From: an uncultured Pseudomonadota bacterium
Lineage (GTDB): Bacteria; Pseudomonadota; Gammaproteobacteria; Steroidobacterales; Steroidobacteraceae
NCBI GenBank assembly: GCA_903884105.1
Contig: CAISDJ010000141.1
Location: forward strand, 21,703 to 85,702
DNA length: 64,000 nucleotides
Direction of reading: 5' to 3'
Part shown: positions 53,935 through 62,900 of the stretch, one piece after another
Layout of the letters: every line of letters begins with the position of its first letter
How positions within the stretch are numbered: the stretch's first letter is position 1
Translations under genes and position numbers: made by a program
The notes under the pieces: generated by a model
What the model saw: only the letters and a program-made list of their open reading frames with translations
The model's database searches: none
Told to the model about the DNA's origin: nothing

Positions 53935-54396
53935 TTACTCGGCAATCAGCTGGCGGATTTCGGTTTCGAAAGCTTCGCGGTCCTTCTCGCGAAAGCCGGT
54001 GTGCTTGAAGCTCGCGGCGCCTGCGCGATTCACGAGGAAGCTGGAAGGCATGCCCTTCAAGTCGTATTCCTTGGCGATGGCACCGGCGTTGTCGTACTGC
54101 ACGGCAATGCCCCTGCCGTACTTCGCGAGAAAGCGCTCTGCATCGGCACGAACCTCGTCCACGTTCACCGAGACGATGACCAGCCCCTTCGCGGCATACT
54201 TGGCCTGCATCGCCTGCATCCACGGAAAGGAGTCGCGGCACGGCACGCACCACGAAGCCCAGAAGTCGACATAGACGACCTTGCCCTTGTGCGGGGACAA
54301 GTCGAGTCTCGAGGGCGTCGCCGCTTGCGCGTGCGAGACCAGCCCGGCACCAAGGACCAGCAGCGACCACAACATCGAAGTTCGCAGCAAACGCAT
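53935..54396 (-). CDS. TlpA-like thiol-disulfide oxidoreductase
   Basis: The 153-residue product has a signal peptide ending at SHAQA and a thioredoxin fold with the CVPC active site (Cys50, Cys53) in DFWASWCVPC, and the cis-Pro in KGMPSSFLV. Such proteins reduce or form disulfides in the periplasm. It is the first gene of the TlpA-DUF4266-DUF3570-ApbE operon. GAGGA precedes the ATG. It may keep the Cys pair of the DUF4266 tail in the right redox state. Confidence 0.9.
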   Translation of the reverse strand: MRLLRTSMLWSLLVLGAGLVSHAQAATPSRLDLSPHKGKVVYVDFWASWCVPCRDSFPWMQAMQAKYAAKGLVIVSVNVDEVRADAERFLAKYGRGIAVQYDNAGAIAKEYDLKGMPSSFLVNRAGAASFKHTGFREKDREAFETEIRQLIAE

Positions 54397-54430
54397 GTCG
54401 GTTCCTCAAGGGCTCCCGTACAGAGCCTGT

Positions 54431-54719
54431 TACATTAAGGAACACACCGTGCGCCTGACGGCCAACGGATTGCCCGAGTTCCTGGAGAAAATGAAAGCGA
54501 TGCGTCCCGCGATGGCGGCGCGTCCTGCCGGTGCCGGTGGCGGTCGCCCGCCCGGTGCGCCTCGCGAACGCACGGTGCTCTCCGAAGGCGAACTGGTCGT
54601 CTTCATGAGCGCCAATCCCGAGCGCGACGATCCGGCCAACTCGGACAAGCAGCTGCCTGCCAGCACGCACTTCGATGTGTACAAGCTGCGGGGGCAAGAT
54701 CTCGGAACACTGGGACTAA
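54431..54719 (+). pseudogene. SnoaL/NTF2-like gene remnant with a frameshift
   Basis: From 54431 the plus frame reads YIKEHTVRLTANGLPEFLEKM, then an insertion of Ala/Gly/Pro, then VLSEGELVVFMSAN and ASTHFDVYKLR, a SnoaL-like polyketide-cyclase/NTF2 pattern. Removing one G from the run GGGGG at 54690-54694 changes the end to RGKISEHWD and a TAA at 54717-54719, the usual EHWD end of this family. The N-terminal ~45 residues are missing because the TlpA gene comes first. Both lesions mark a pseudogene, unless the G run is a sequencing error. Confidence 0.65.
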
Positions 54720-54875
54720 GTGCCCAGGTCCTCCTCGAGGACTCTGGAGGGTGACAAGCGTCTCCGGAGCTCAGCCGCTCCGGAGCGCCTTGACTACCGC
54801 GGCAGCGAGCCGACTGGAGCCATTCACCCTGCGCTGACAGCGATCCCCTGTCGAGCGTGCCGGAGTCAGTCGATC
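54720..54875. other. Intergenic region
   Basis: About 155 bp between the pseudogene and the stop of the transporter. A short GC-rich inverted repeat (CTCCGGAG-like bases around 54760-54785) may act as a terminator for the convergent transporter gene. No small gene was seen. Confidence 0.4.
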
Positions 54876-56105
54876 TCAGTCGGCTGTCGGCTTCCTGAAC
54901 AGCAATCCCTGCGCCGCAATGGCAGCGACGATGATGCCCGGAAACGTGGCCGCGATGACGGCTGTAGTCCCGCTCCCCGCGCTCAGCAGTTGCCCCGCCG
55001 CGAGCGGCCCCACGATGGAGCCGAGCCGACCGACTGCGACTGCTGCGCCGACACCGGTGCCTCGAATGAGCGTGTGATAGAAGACCGGTGCCAGCCCGTA
55101 CAGCACCATCTGGCCACCGATGCTGAACATGCCGCCGCCAAAGCCGCCGAGCAGCAGCCCGGTGAAGCTCTTGGTGTAGGCCAGTCCCACCATCGAACCG
55201 ATCAGGCCGATGTACACCAGCGCGACGCCCATCTTGCGCGGTCCGCGGTCCATGACGAAGCCGGTGCCAAGGCTGCCGAGGACGCCGCCGATGTTGAATG
55301 CCATCTGCACGGTGTTGGCTGCTTCGCGCGTGAAGCCGGCGCCGATGACGACGGTCGGCAACCAGTTCTGCAGGAAGTACAGCACGATCAGCGTGAAGAA
55401 GTAGGCGACCCACAGCAGCACCGTGGGCGTTGCCCGGCCTCCGCCAAACAGTGCACTGAAGATGCCTTCGCGATCAACGGCCGCGCCGACAGCGGCTTTG
55501 CGCTGCTCGAACAAGGGTGATTCCGGCAGCATGAAGTACAGCAAGGGCGCAATGACCAGCGGCGCAACGCCGCCGAAGTAGAAGATCGAATGCCAGCCCC
55601 ACGTCGCCCCGAAGACGAGCGCAAAGATCGACACCAGCAGGCCGCCGAATGGCATGCCGGCGTACATGATCGACACGGCGATATTCCGCGATTGCGGCTT
55701 CACGGATTCCGCGGACAGCGCGATCAGGTTCGGCATCGCACCGCCCAGGCCCAAGCCCGTCAGGAAGCGCGCGAGCAGCAGTGTCTGGTAGTCCCACGAC
55801 AGTGCAGTCGCGATGGAGAACAGGCCGAACAGCAGCATGGATCCGATCAGGACCTGTTTGCGGCCGTAGAAATCCGCGAGGCGCCCACCGATTGCGGCAC
55901 CCGGCAGCAGCCCGAAGATGCTGGCGCTGAAGACGAGGCCGAGCTGTGCCGGATCGAGACCGAAGTCGGCTCGCAGCCCCGGTGCGGCCACGCCGGCCGA
56001 TTGAAGGTCGATGCCTTCAAGGATGGCGGCCACCAGGCACAAGCCTACCGTCGTCCAGTTGCTGCCTGATTTCGCACCGACATCCGCCGTCACTGCACTT
56101 TGCAT
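54876..56105 (-). CDS. MFS transporter, aromatic acid:H+ symporter (AAHS) type
   Basis: The 409-residue protein has 12 transmembrane segments and AAHS marks: the TM1 acidic motif ILEGIDLQSAGVAAPGL, the loop motif GGRLADFYGRKQVLIG, and a second MFS repeat motif GFVMDRGPRKMGV. AAHS carriers import benzoates, hydroxyphenylpropionates and similar compounds. With HPPD in the window this may serve aromatic compound use, though not adjacent. The frame is open upstream to 56411, so the N-terminus may be longer by up to 45 residues (MKPTAEARMEAARKFLH); the ATG at 56105 is the first with normal AAHS length. Confidence 0.88.
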   Translation of the reverse strand: MQSAVTADVGAKSGSNWTTVGLCLVAAILEGIDLQSAGVAAPGLRADFGLDPAQLGLVFSASIFGLLPGAAIGGRLADFYGRKQVLIGSMLLFGLFSIATALSWDYQTLLLARFLTGLGLGGAMPNLIALSAESVKPQSRNIAVSIMYAGMPFGGLLVSIFALVFGATWGWHSIFYFGGVAPLVIAPLLYFMLPESPLFEQRKAAVGAAVDREGIFSALFGGGRATPTVLLWVAYFFTLIVLYFLQNWLPTVVIGAGFTREAANTVQMAFNIGGVLGSLGTGFVMDRGPRKMGVALVYIGLIGSMVGLAYTKSFTGLLLGGFGGGMFSIGGQMVLYGLAPVFYHTLIRGTGVGAAVAVGRLGSIVGPLAAGQLLSAGSGTTAVIAATFPGIIVAAIAAQGLLFRKPTAD

Positions 56106-56658
56106 TCGCTTGTCCCCAAGGATACCGTTCTTGAAATTGCTTTCTTGAGCCAGGTCCATGGAGGCAACGGACCCTGCTTCACGACCCGCAGTGTGGAGGA
56201 ATTTCCGCGCGGCTTCCATCCTGGCTTCAGCTGTGGGCTTCATCTGAACAGCCGTATTGCAGTGCAGTAGCCGTGCTGTCCGTGCACGGAACGCCCTTGA
56301 GGACCGCAGGTTGAAAATGAATCCGCTATGCTTCCGGCCCCTTGGTTCCCTGAGCCATGGACGCCGCAGGAACACGACGGGTCCCACTGCGAAGACCCGG
56401 CAGGAGATCAAGATGGCGAGGGTTCAGACTGGCGTTTCCGCAGACGGATCGGTGTTCGGTGAAGGCGGCAAGGGCCCAGGCGTTCCGGTCGCGCAATAAA
56501 CCGGGAACGCAACGATCGGTCAGGGCTGCAGGAGACCGCCGCACAGGATGCACGACTACGTTGCGTCTTGATTCGCTTGGCTTGGCAGCGGACCGCTCAC
56601 CGCATCGGGCCATGTCCGACGAACAGGGGGACGAGGTCCGTGACGCCGCAGCAGGTGC
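56106..56658. other. Long intergenic region
   Basis: This 553-bp gap lies upstream of the transporter and downstream of the desaturase, whose stop is at 56659. It probably holds the transporter promoter. No established gene was found. The only feature worth noting is a possible 28-residue open frame at 56413-56499 with a good Shine-Dalgarno. Confidence 0.5.
56413..56499 (+). CDS. Possible small peptide gene (28 residues)
   Basis: ATG is preceded by CAGGAG at an ideal distance and the frame ends with TAA. The peptide (MARVQTGVSADGSVFGEGG plus nine residues) is Gly-rich and without a signal or TM segment. The same frame is open further upstream. No partner gene is evident; the desaturase is convergent and the transporter divergent. 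It may simply be a chance frame in GC-rich DNA. Confidence 0.2.
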   Translation: MARVQTGVSADGSVFGEGGKGPGVPVAQ

Positions 56659-57756
56659 CTACCGCTGCTGCAACTCGTACTCGGCGACGGAAATAATGCG
56701 CTGCGCCCGCACATCCCACAGGATGCACTCCAGTGCCCGCGGGATCCCCGACAGCCGGATCCGCGGCACATTCGCAAAGAGTCCACTGTACTCATCGTGA
56801 CAGGCGGCCAGCGCATAGTTGGGGATGGTGGCCGACAAATGATGGATATGGTGGTAGGCGATGTTGGCGGTAAACCAGTTCAGCAAAGCCGGCAGCACCA
56901 GGAAGCTCGTGCCCTGCATCGCACCCACATCGTAGTCCCATCGCGCACTGTCTGTCGCGTGAGCGTGCTCGAAGTTGTGCTGCACGGTAAACAGCGAAAT
57001 GCCGGCGCCGCCGGCCAGTGAAACGCTGATCAGGTAGATCGCGAAGAACGGTCCCGCGCCGATCACCGCGCACATCGCCGCCCACAGTGCCAGCAGCACG
57101 ACGTTGTTCCAGAACATGTGCCAGTACTCCCTCCCGGACTTCCAGATGGAAGTGCGGAAGCTGCCAGCGTGCACCCGCCACGCTATCCGGGGCTGGGCAG
57201 CCTTCTTCACAAGAACGTGGAGAACGAACTGCAAACTACCTTTCGCCCAGTTGATGCGCGGATTGAACAGCAGATACACGAAGCCGCCAAGCGGCGCCAT
57301 CATCCAGCTGCGCGTGTGACGATAGACTTGCTGCCGTGATGCGCTCATGGCAGCAAATTCATCGACCGACAGCGTGGCCAAGGGGCCGCGATACCTCTCC
57401 CAATTGCCGTTGGTCGCGTGATGGAAGGCATGATGCTGCGACCACACGTACTGCGGCATGCCAGCCAACACACCGAACAGGAAGCCGAATGAGCGATTCA
57501 ACAAGGGAGTCCGAAACAGGCTCTCGTGGCCACATTCATGCATCAGCACCAGCACCCGCAGCGTGAACAGGCTGAGCAGCACGATTACGACGGCGGTAAG
57601 CCAGTATGAAATCCGGACGCTCAGGCTCGCCGCCACCCAGAGCAGCGCCAGGGGCACCAGAGTCGTCAGCGACTGGGCGAGGCCCTTGAGGTCATTGGCG
57701 CGCGCATACCGGGCTATGAGGGCGCGCTTCTGCCGCTTGATCTCGATGATGGACAT
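56659..57756 (-). CDS. Membrane fatty acid desaturase
   Basis: The 365-residue protein has several TM segments and the three-His-box pattern of acyl-lipid desaturases: HECGHES, HHAFHHA, and HNFEHAH with AYHHIHHLS near the end, together enough His for the di-iron site. It likely introduces a double bond in membrane fatty acids (delta-12-like or related). The N-terminus is cytoplasmic and short. It is a single gene; the start ATG has no strong Shine-Dalgarno. Confidence 0.9.
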   Translation of the reverse strand: MSIIEIKRQKRALIARYARANDLKGLAQSLTTLVPLALLWVAASLSVRISYWLTAVVIVLLSLFTLRVLVLMHECGHESLFRTPLLNRSFGFLFGVLAGMPQYVWSQHHAFHHATNGNWERYRGPLATLSVDEFAAMSASRQQVYRHTRSWMMAPLGGFVYLLFNPRINWAKGSLQFVLHVLVKKAAQPRIAWRVHAGSFRTSIWKSGREYWHMFWNNVVLLALWAAMCAVIGAGPFFAIYLISVSLAGGAGISLFTVQHNFEHAHATDSARWDYDVGAMQGTSFLVLPALLNWFTANIAYHHIHHLSATIPNYALAACHDEYSGLFANVPRIRLSGIPRALECILWDVRAQRIISVAEYELQQR

Positions 57757-57962
57757 TGGGTACTGGAATCTCGGGCTCGGCTGTTGTTCTTCTTGAACGC
57801 CACGACGCGGGCGCGCGATTCACGTACCTCCGCACCTGACAAGGTTAATCCCCCTGATTCGCAATTGCCACTGCACGGACCTGGCCCGGCGACGTCGGCG
57901 CCATCACCTGCCGTGCGCTGCCCGGGGCGGGACTCTGATATACCGCTCCCGGAGGAAACCGC

Positions 57963-58373
57963 CTACCTCCTCTGGATCGACGCCAGATGGTCAACCATGT
58001 GCCCGATCAGTTCAGCCACTCGTGCGCGACGCACGGGATCCTCGCCTTCGAACGCGTAGAACTGCCAGCCCCACACCGGCATGTCGCGGGAACCGTGAAC
58101 GGTGGGCACGTCTCGCCCTGCAATCGTCTGACGCACGCGCTCCGCTGGAAACGTTCCGCCATTGCGTGCGGTGATGCGGGTGAGATCCGGCACTTTCGCT
58201 TTCAGCGTTCGCGCTGCAGGACCGTCACCGCGGGCCGCAGCGCCATGACAGCTCCCGCAGAAGCGCTGGTACAACTCGGCCCCGGAGAGATCCTCGGCCT
58301 CATCGGCATGGGCCACGGCGGCTGATGCCACCCAGATCACAACGAACAACAGTGGCAACCGGATACTGCTCAT
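57963..58373 (-). CDS. Secreted monohaem cytochrome c
   Basis: The 136-residue product has a signal peptide (RLPLLFVVIWVASAAVAHA) and a class I cytochrome domain with CGSCH. The Met-axial region may be SRDMPVWGWQF, as in cytochrome c oxidase-associated or Cyt c553 proteins. GGAGG lies 4 nt before the ATG at 58373, which settles the start within a longer open frame. It diverges from the AtoE gene. Electron partner unknown. Confidence 0.87.
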   Translation of the reverse strand: MSSIRLPLLFVVIWVASAAVAHADEAEDLSGAELYQRFCGSCHGAAARGDGPAARTLKAKVPDLTRITARNGGTFPAERVRQTIAGRDVPTVHGSRDMPVWGWQFYAFEGEDPVRRARVAELIGHMVDHLASIQRR

Positions 58374-58559
58374 ACGACCTCCAGGAACCTGTCCCGTACC
58401 GATACACCTTCGGGGGAGCCTCTGCACGGGTTTCGCGCCCTGGTGGCGCCCTGGCCGCCACGAAAATCCCGCCCACCGGCAGCCTGACAAGCCGCGGGCG
58501 CCTATACTTGGGCGCAAGCTGCCATTTCTGCCCCCAAAGAATAGAGAAGTAGGTTCCCG

Positions 58560-59981
58560 ATGGCTTCTGCAGACCCTGACGATTCGTTCCTTCGCCGGCT
58601 CGCGCTCCGGAGCTGTGACGTCTCGGAGCGCTGGTTTCCGGACCCCTATGTCTTTGCGGTGCTGGCCGTTGCGGTGGTCGCGATTGCGGCCCTGTTGATC
58701 GGCAGTCAGCCGGTTGCCGTCGTGCAGCAGTTCGGCAACGGCTTCTGGAGCCTGATTCCATTCACGCTGCAGATGAGCTTCATCATCATCGGCGGGTACG
58801 TGACGGCCGATTCCCCACCGGTGGAAAAGCTGGTGACGCGCCTCGCGTCGCTGCCCCGCACGGGTCGTGGCGCGGTCGCCTTCGTCGCAACCTTCAGCAT
58901 GCTCGTGTCGCTGATCCACTGGGGGCTGAGCCTGATTCTGGGCAGCTTGCTGGTCCGCGCATTGTCTAGACGCGAAACGCTGCGAATGGACTATCGGGCG
59001 GCAGGGGCCGCAGCCTATCTGGGCCTGGGCGCCACCTGGGCCATGGGCCTGTCGTCATCGGCCGCGCAGCTGCAAGCCAACCCCGCGAGCATGCCACCGT
59101 CGCTGCTCGCCATCAGCGGCGTCATTCCCTTCAGCGAGACCATCCTGCTCTGGCAATCGCTGGCCCTCACCGTGCTGCTCGTGGCCGTCAGTACGTGGAT
59201 TGCCTGGGCCACCGCACCGGCACCCGCCCACGCAAAGACCGCGGCTCAACTCGGTGTCGCTCCCGAGCAGCGCAACTATGCGTTGCCGCCCCGCAACCGC
59301 CCCGGCGACTGGCTCGAACACAGCCCTGTCCTCAACGTGTTCCTCGCCCTGATGGGGGCGGGCTGGTTGTGGCTTGAATTCTCGAACAAGGGTGCGATCG
59401 TTGCCGTCGCCAACCTGAATACGTACAACCTGATCTTCCTGATGCTGGGCCTGCTGCTGCAGTGGCGGCCGAGGCGCTTCCTGGATGCCGTGTCGCGTGC
59501 GGTTCCCGGCGTCGCCGGCGTGCTGATCCAGTTCCCGCTGTACGGGGCGGCAGCCACCATCCTGACCAACGCGACGAACGCCGACGGTGTCTCCGTGGTT
59601 ACCGTGCTGACTCACGCCTTCGGGCAGATCACCACCAGCGGCACGTTCGCGTGGGTGATGGGCGGCTACTCGGCACTCGTCGGCATGTTCATTCCTTCAG
59701 GCGGCGGCAAGTGGCTCATCGAAGCGCCATATGTCATGCAGGCCGCCATCGACCTCCAGTATCCGCTCGGCTGGGCCGTGCAGATCTACAACGCGGCGGA
59801 AGCGCTGCCGAACCTGATCAACCCGTTCTGGATGCTGCCTTTGCTCGGCGTCCTCGGACTCAAGGCGCGCGACCTGATCGGGTTCACTTTCCTGCAGTTC
59901 TGCGTCAACGTCCCTTTGGTCCTTACGCTGTTGTGGCTGTTCGGCATGACCGTGGGTTACCACCCGCCGGTGATGCCGTAG
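58560..59981 (+). CDS. atoE: Short-chain fatty acid transporter AtoE
   Basis: The 473-residue protein matches AtoE/TIGR00366 in length and in having about 12 TM segments, with conserved GNGFWSLIPFTLQM and MGGYSALVGMFIPSGGGKW. It should take up short-chain fatty acids such as acetoacetate or butyrate. AGTAGG lies before the ATG. The gene is followed by 39 bp and the S46 peptidase in the same direction, possibly one transcript. Confidence 0.92.
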   Translation: MASADPDDSFLRRLALRSCDVSERWFPDPYVFAVLAVAVVAIAALLIGSQPVAVVQQFGNGFWSLIPFTLQMSFIIIGGYVTADSPPVEKLVTRLASLPRTGRGAVAFVATFSMLVSLIHWGLSLILGSLLVRALSRRETLRMDYRAAGAAAYLGLGATWAMGLSSSAAQLQANPASMPPSLLAISGVIPFSETILLWQSLALTVLLVAVSTWIAWATAPAPAHAKTAAQLGVAPEQRNYALPPRNRPGDWLEHSPVLNVFLALMGAGWLWLEFSNKGAIVAVANLNTYNLIFLMLGLLLQWRPRRFLDAVSRAVPGVAGVLIQFPLYGAAATILTNATNADGVSVVTVLTHAFGQITTSGTFAWVMGGYSALVGMFIPSGGGKWLIEAPYVMQAAIDLQYPLGWAVQIYNAAEALPNLINPFWMLPLLGVLGLKARDLIGFTFLQFCVNVPLVLTLLWLFGMTVGYHPPVMP

Positions 59982-60020
59982 GGACCCTGCCACCCGATCA
60001 GGCTGATTCTTGACGACACC

Positions 60021-62192
60021 ATGAGCCCGCGCATTGCCCGCCTGCTGTTGATTGTCCCGCTGTGTGGGTCGGCCTTCGCTGACGAAGGCATGTGGACGCC
60101 ACAGCAGTTGCCAGAACTGTCAGCCCCGCTGCGCAAGGCAGGACTCGAACTCGACGCCACGGAGCTGTCACGCCTCGACGCCTATCCGATGGCCGCAGTG
60201 GTGAGCCTCGGGGGGTGCACCGGATCGTTCGTCTCCGACCTCGGCCTCGTCGTGACGAATCATCACTGCGCCTATGGCAGCATCCAGTACAACTCTTCGG
60301 CTGAGCGTAACCTGATCACGCTCGGCTTCCATGCGCCCACCCGGGCCGATGAACTGCCGGCCGCGCCGGGCAGCCGGATCTTTGTCACTGTCGCCACCAC
60401 GAACGTCACCGACAGGATGATCGACCGGGAAACCGCACGCCTCGCCGGTCGCGCCCGCACGCTGGCCATCGAGGACCACGAGAAGCAGCTGGTCGCAGAC
60501 TGCGAGAAGGACGCGGGCCATCGCTGCAACGTGGCCGAATTCCACAACGGGCTCGAGTTCTGGCTGGTCAAGCAGTTCGAGATCCGCGATGTCCGGATCG
60601 TGCACGCACCACCCGAAGGGGTCGGCAAGTTCGGCGGCGACACGGACAACTGGATGTGGCCACGCCACACGGGGGACTTCACGTTCTATCGCGCCTACGT
60701 TGGCAAGGACGGCAAGCCGGCCGACTTCAGCCGGGACAACGTACCCTATCGGCCGCGGTTGCACTTGAAGCTGGCCGCAGCAGGCATCAGGGAAGGCGAC
60801 TTCGTGATGGTCGCGGGCTATCCTGGCCGCACCAACCGCCATCGCCTCGCCTCGGAAGTCGCGTACACGTTCGAACGCGCCTATCCGGAATTCGTTGGCC
60901 TCGCGACGACACAACTCGACCTGATCGCGACCGCCACGAAGGACCGTGACGCCGCCACGCTCAAGTATGCGAGTACGGTCGCCTCGCTCAACAACACGCT
61001 GAAAAACCGCCAGGGCATGCTCGAGAGCTACCGGCAGACGGACCTGCTCGCACGCAAGCAGCAGGAACTGGGCGCGTTGCAAGCGTGGGTGCAGGCTGAT
61101 CCAGAACGCACACAGCGCTACGCCGGCGACATCGCGTCCGTGGAATCCGTCCTTGCCGAACGCCAGACGCTCGCTCGCAGGGAATTCCTGCTCGGGCCAT
61201 CGACACCTCGACTGTTGGGCTCGGCCCGCACGCTCTACCGTCTTGCGAACGAAAAGCAGAACCCCGCCGACCGCGCCCGCAAGCCCGGGTTCCAGTCACG
61301 CAACTGGCCCCGCATTCGCCAGGGTCTTGAAGGCATCGACCGCCGCTACGACGAACCGGTGGACAAGGCGCTCGCAGGACACTTCCTGAAGGACTATCTC
61401 GCGCTGCCGGCCGAACAACAGAACGCCGCCTTCCTCGCGGCACTCGGCCTGCGGCGCGGCATGGCCACCGCCGATATCGACTCGCGCCTGTCCACGCTCT
61501 ACGAGGGCAGCCGCCTTGGGAGTCCGGACACGCGGCTCGCCTGGCTCGAGCGGGACATCACGGCATTCAAGCGTAGCGACGACACCTTCATTCGCGCCGC
61601 GGTAGCGCTGTACCAGGACGACCGCGATCGGGAGAGCGTCGATGACGAGCTGGACGGCCAACTGCAGCGTGCTTACGCAGGCTACATGCGTGCGCTCATC
61701 GCATGGAAGGGAGCCAGGGGCGAGCCGGTGTACCCCGACGCAAACGGCACGTTGCGCGTCACCTTCGGCAAGGTGGCCGGACGAACGGCCGGTAATCCGG
61801 ACGGCGTTGCCTGGACCGCGTTCACGTCGCTGCGGGGCATCGTTGCCAAGCACACCGGCAACGGCGAATTCAACGCTCCCGACGAACAGCTTGCAGCGAT
61901 CAAGGCGGGCCACTTCGGCGCCTATGAGGAACCCTCGCTCCGCTCCGTGCCGGTGAACTTCCTGTCGACGCTCGATATCACCGGTGGCAACTCCGGGTCG
62001 CCCGCGCTCAACGCCCGTGGCGAACTCGTCGGCCTCGCCTTCGACGGTACGCTCGATGCGGTGCTTTCCGACTGGGATTTCAACCCCGCCACCACCCGCA
62101 CGATCGCGGTCGACCTCCGTTACGTCCTGTGGCAACTGCAATTCGTCGACAAGGCGGACGCGCTGCTGGCCGAGATGGGCGTGCGGCGATGA
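60021..62192 (+). CDS. S46-family dipeptidyl peptidase
   Basis: The 723-residue product has a signal peptide (RIARLLLIVPLCGSAFA) and the S46/DPP7-DPP11 features: GMWTPQQLP start, catalytic His in VTNHHCAYG, Asp in FGGDTDNWMWPRHTGDF, and Ser in GGNSGSPALN. It cleaves dipeptides from peptide N-termini in the periplasm. Residue preference (DPP7 hydrophobic, DPP11 acidic) is not read here. Its TGA overlaps the next ATG (ATGA), which couples it to the 2OG dioxygenase. This family is well known in Bacteroidetes and Xanthomonadales-like bacteria. Confidence 0.93.
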   Translation: MSPRIARLLLIVPLCGSAFADEGMWTPQQLPELSAPLRKAGLELDATELSRLDAYPMAAVVSLGGCTGSFVSDLGLVVTNHHCAYGSIQYNSSAERNLITLGFHAPTRADELPAAPGSRIFVTVATTNVTDRMIDRETARLAGRARTLAIEDHEKQLVADCEKDAGHRCNVAEFHNGLEFWLVKQFEIRDVRIVHAPPEGVGKFGGDTDNWMWPRHTGDFTFYRAYVGKDGKPADFSRDNVPYRPRLHLKLAAAGIREGDFVMVAGYPGRTNRHRLASEVAYTFERAYPEFVGLATTQLDLIATATKDRDAATLKYASTVASLNNTLKNRQGMLESYRQTDLLARKQQELGALQAWVQADPERTQRYAGDIASVESVLAERQTLARREFLLGPSTPRLLGSARTLYRLANEKQNPADRARKPGFQSRNWPRIRQGLEGIDRRYDEPVDKALAGHFLKDYLALPAEQQNAAFLAALGLRRGMATADIDSRLSTLYEGSRLGSPDTRLAWLERDITAFKRSDDTFIRAAVALYQDDRDRESVDDELDGQLQRAYAGYMRALIAWKGARGEPVYPDANGTLRVTFGKVAGRTAGNPDGVAWTAFTSLRGIVAKHTGNGEFNAPDEQLAAIKAGHFGAYEEPSLRSVPVNFLSTLDITGGNSGSPALNARGELVGLAFDGTLDAVLSDWDFNPATTRTIAVDLRYVLWQLQFVDKADALLAEMGVRR

Positions 62193-62893
62193 CCCTCCGC
62201 GACAATGTCCTGATTGAACCTGCCGCCATCGATCCCGCGGAGCTCGAGTTCCTCATCGAACGGATCAGGAAGGCGCAGATGACGGACTCGCTGGTCTCGG
62301 ACTTAGAAGGCGAGGCGGAAGCCGGCGTCATTGAATGGGTCATCAACAAGAAGATCCGCGACACCCAGGAAGTCCAGCTGCCGCCCGGGATCATCGCGCG
62401 GTTGAACGACGTGCTGGATGCGGGCGTGCAGCGCTCCATCAATCCCTTTTATCAAGTCCAGGTGCGTGACCTTGAACCGGCCCAGGTGCTCCACTACGGA
62501 CGCGGCGGACATTACATTCCGCATGTCGATGCTGAAACGCTGTTCAAGGACGACTCAGGGGTGGACCTGTGGGAGAAGTCACTGGATCGCGACCTGTCCG
62601 TCGTCTGCTTTCTCAACGACGACTACGCAGGAGGGGAGCTCGTCTTTCCTGGTCTTGATCTCGTCATCAAACCTGAGGCCGGTACGCTGGTGTGTTTCCC
62701 TGCCGATCACAACTACATCCACGGCGTGCATCCGGTGACTGACGGACATCGCTACACGCTCGTGACCTGGATGCGGGTTCACGGGATGCCGACGATGGAC
62801 GAGATCAACGAGATGACGATGGAGGAGTACCATCGCTGCTTTCCGAAACAGATCGACCAGCCGCCGCGCGTCGCGAAGGGCGGAGCGAGGTAG
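62189..62893 (+). CDS. 2OG-Fe(II) dioxygenase (prolyl 4-hydroxylase-like)
   Basis: The 234-residue protein has a double-stranded beta-helix P4H-like domain with iron ligands His112-x-Asp114 (YIPHVDAET) and His178 (YIHGVHPVTDG), and Arg188 for 2-oxoglutarate in GHRYTLVTW. No signal peptide is seen, so it works in the cytoplasm, unlike its secreted neighbours. It may hydroxylate Pro or Lys residues of a protein. The ATGA overlap with the S46 gene sets the start. Confidence 0.88.
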   Translation: MTLRDNVLIEPAAIDPAELEFLIERIRKAQMTDSLVSDLEGEAEAGVIEWVINKKIRDTQEVQLPPGIIARLNDVLDAGVQRSINPFYQVQVRDLEPAQVLHYGRGGHYIPHVDAETLFKDDSGVDLWEKSLDRDLSVVCFLNDDYAGGELVFPGLDLVIKPEAGTLVCFPADHNYIHGVHPVTDGHRYTLVTWMRVHGMPTMDEINEMTMEEYHRCFPKQIDQPPRVAKGGAR

Positions 62894-62900
62894 CCGTCCC

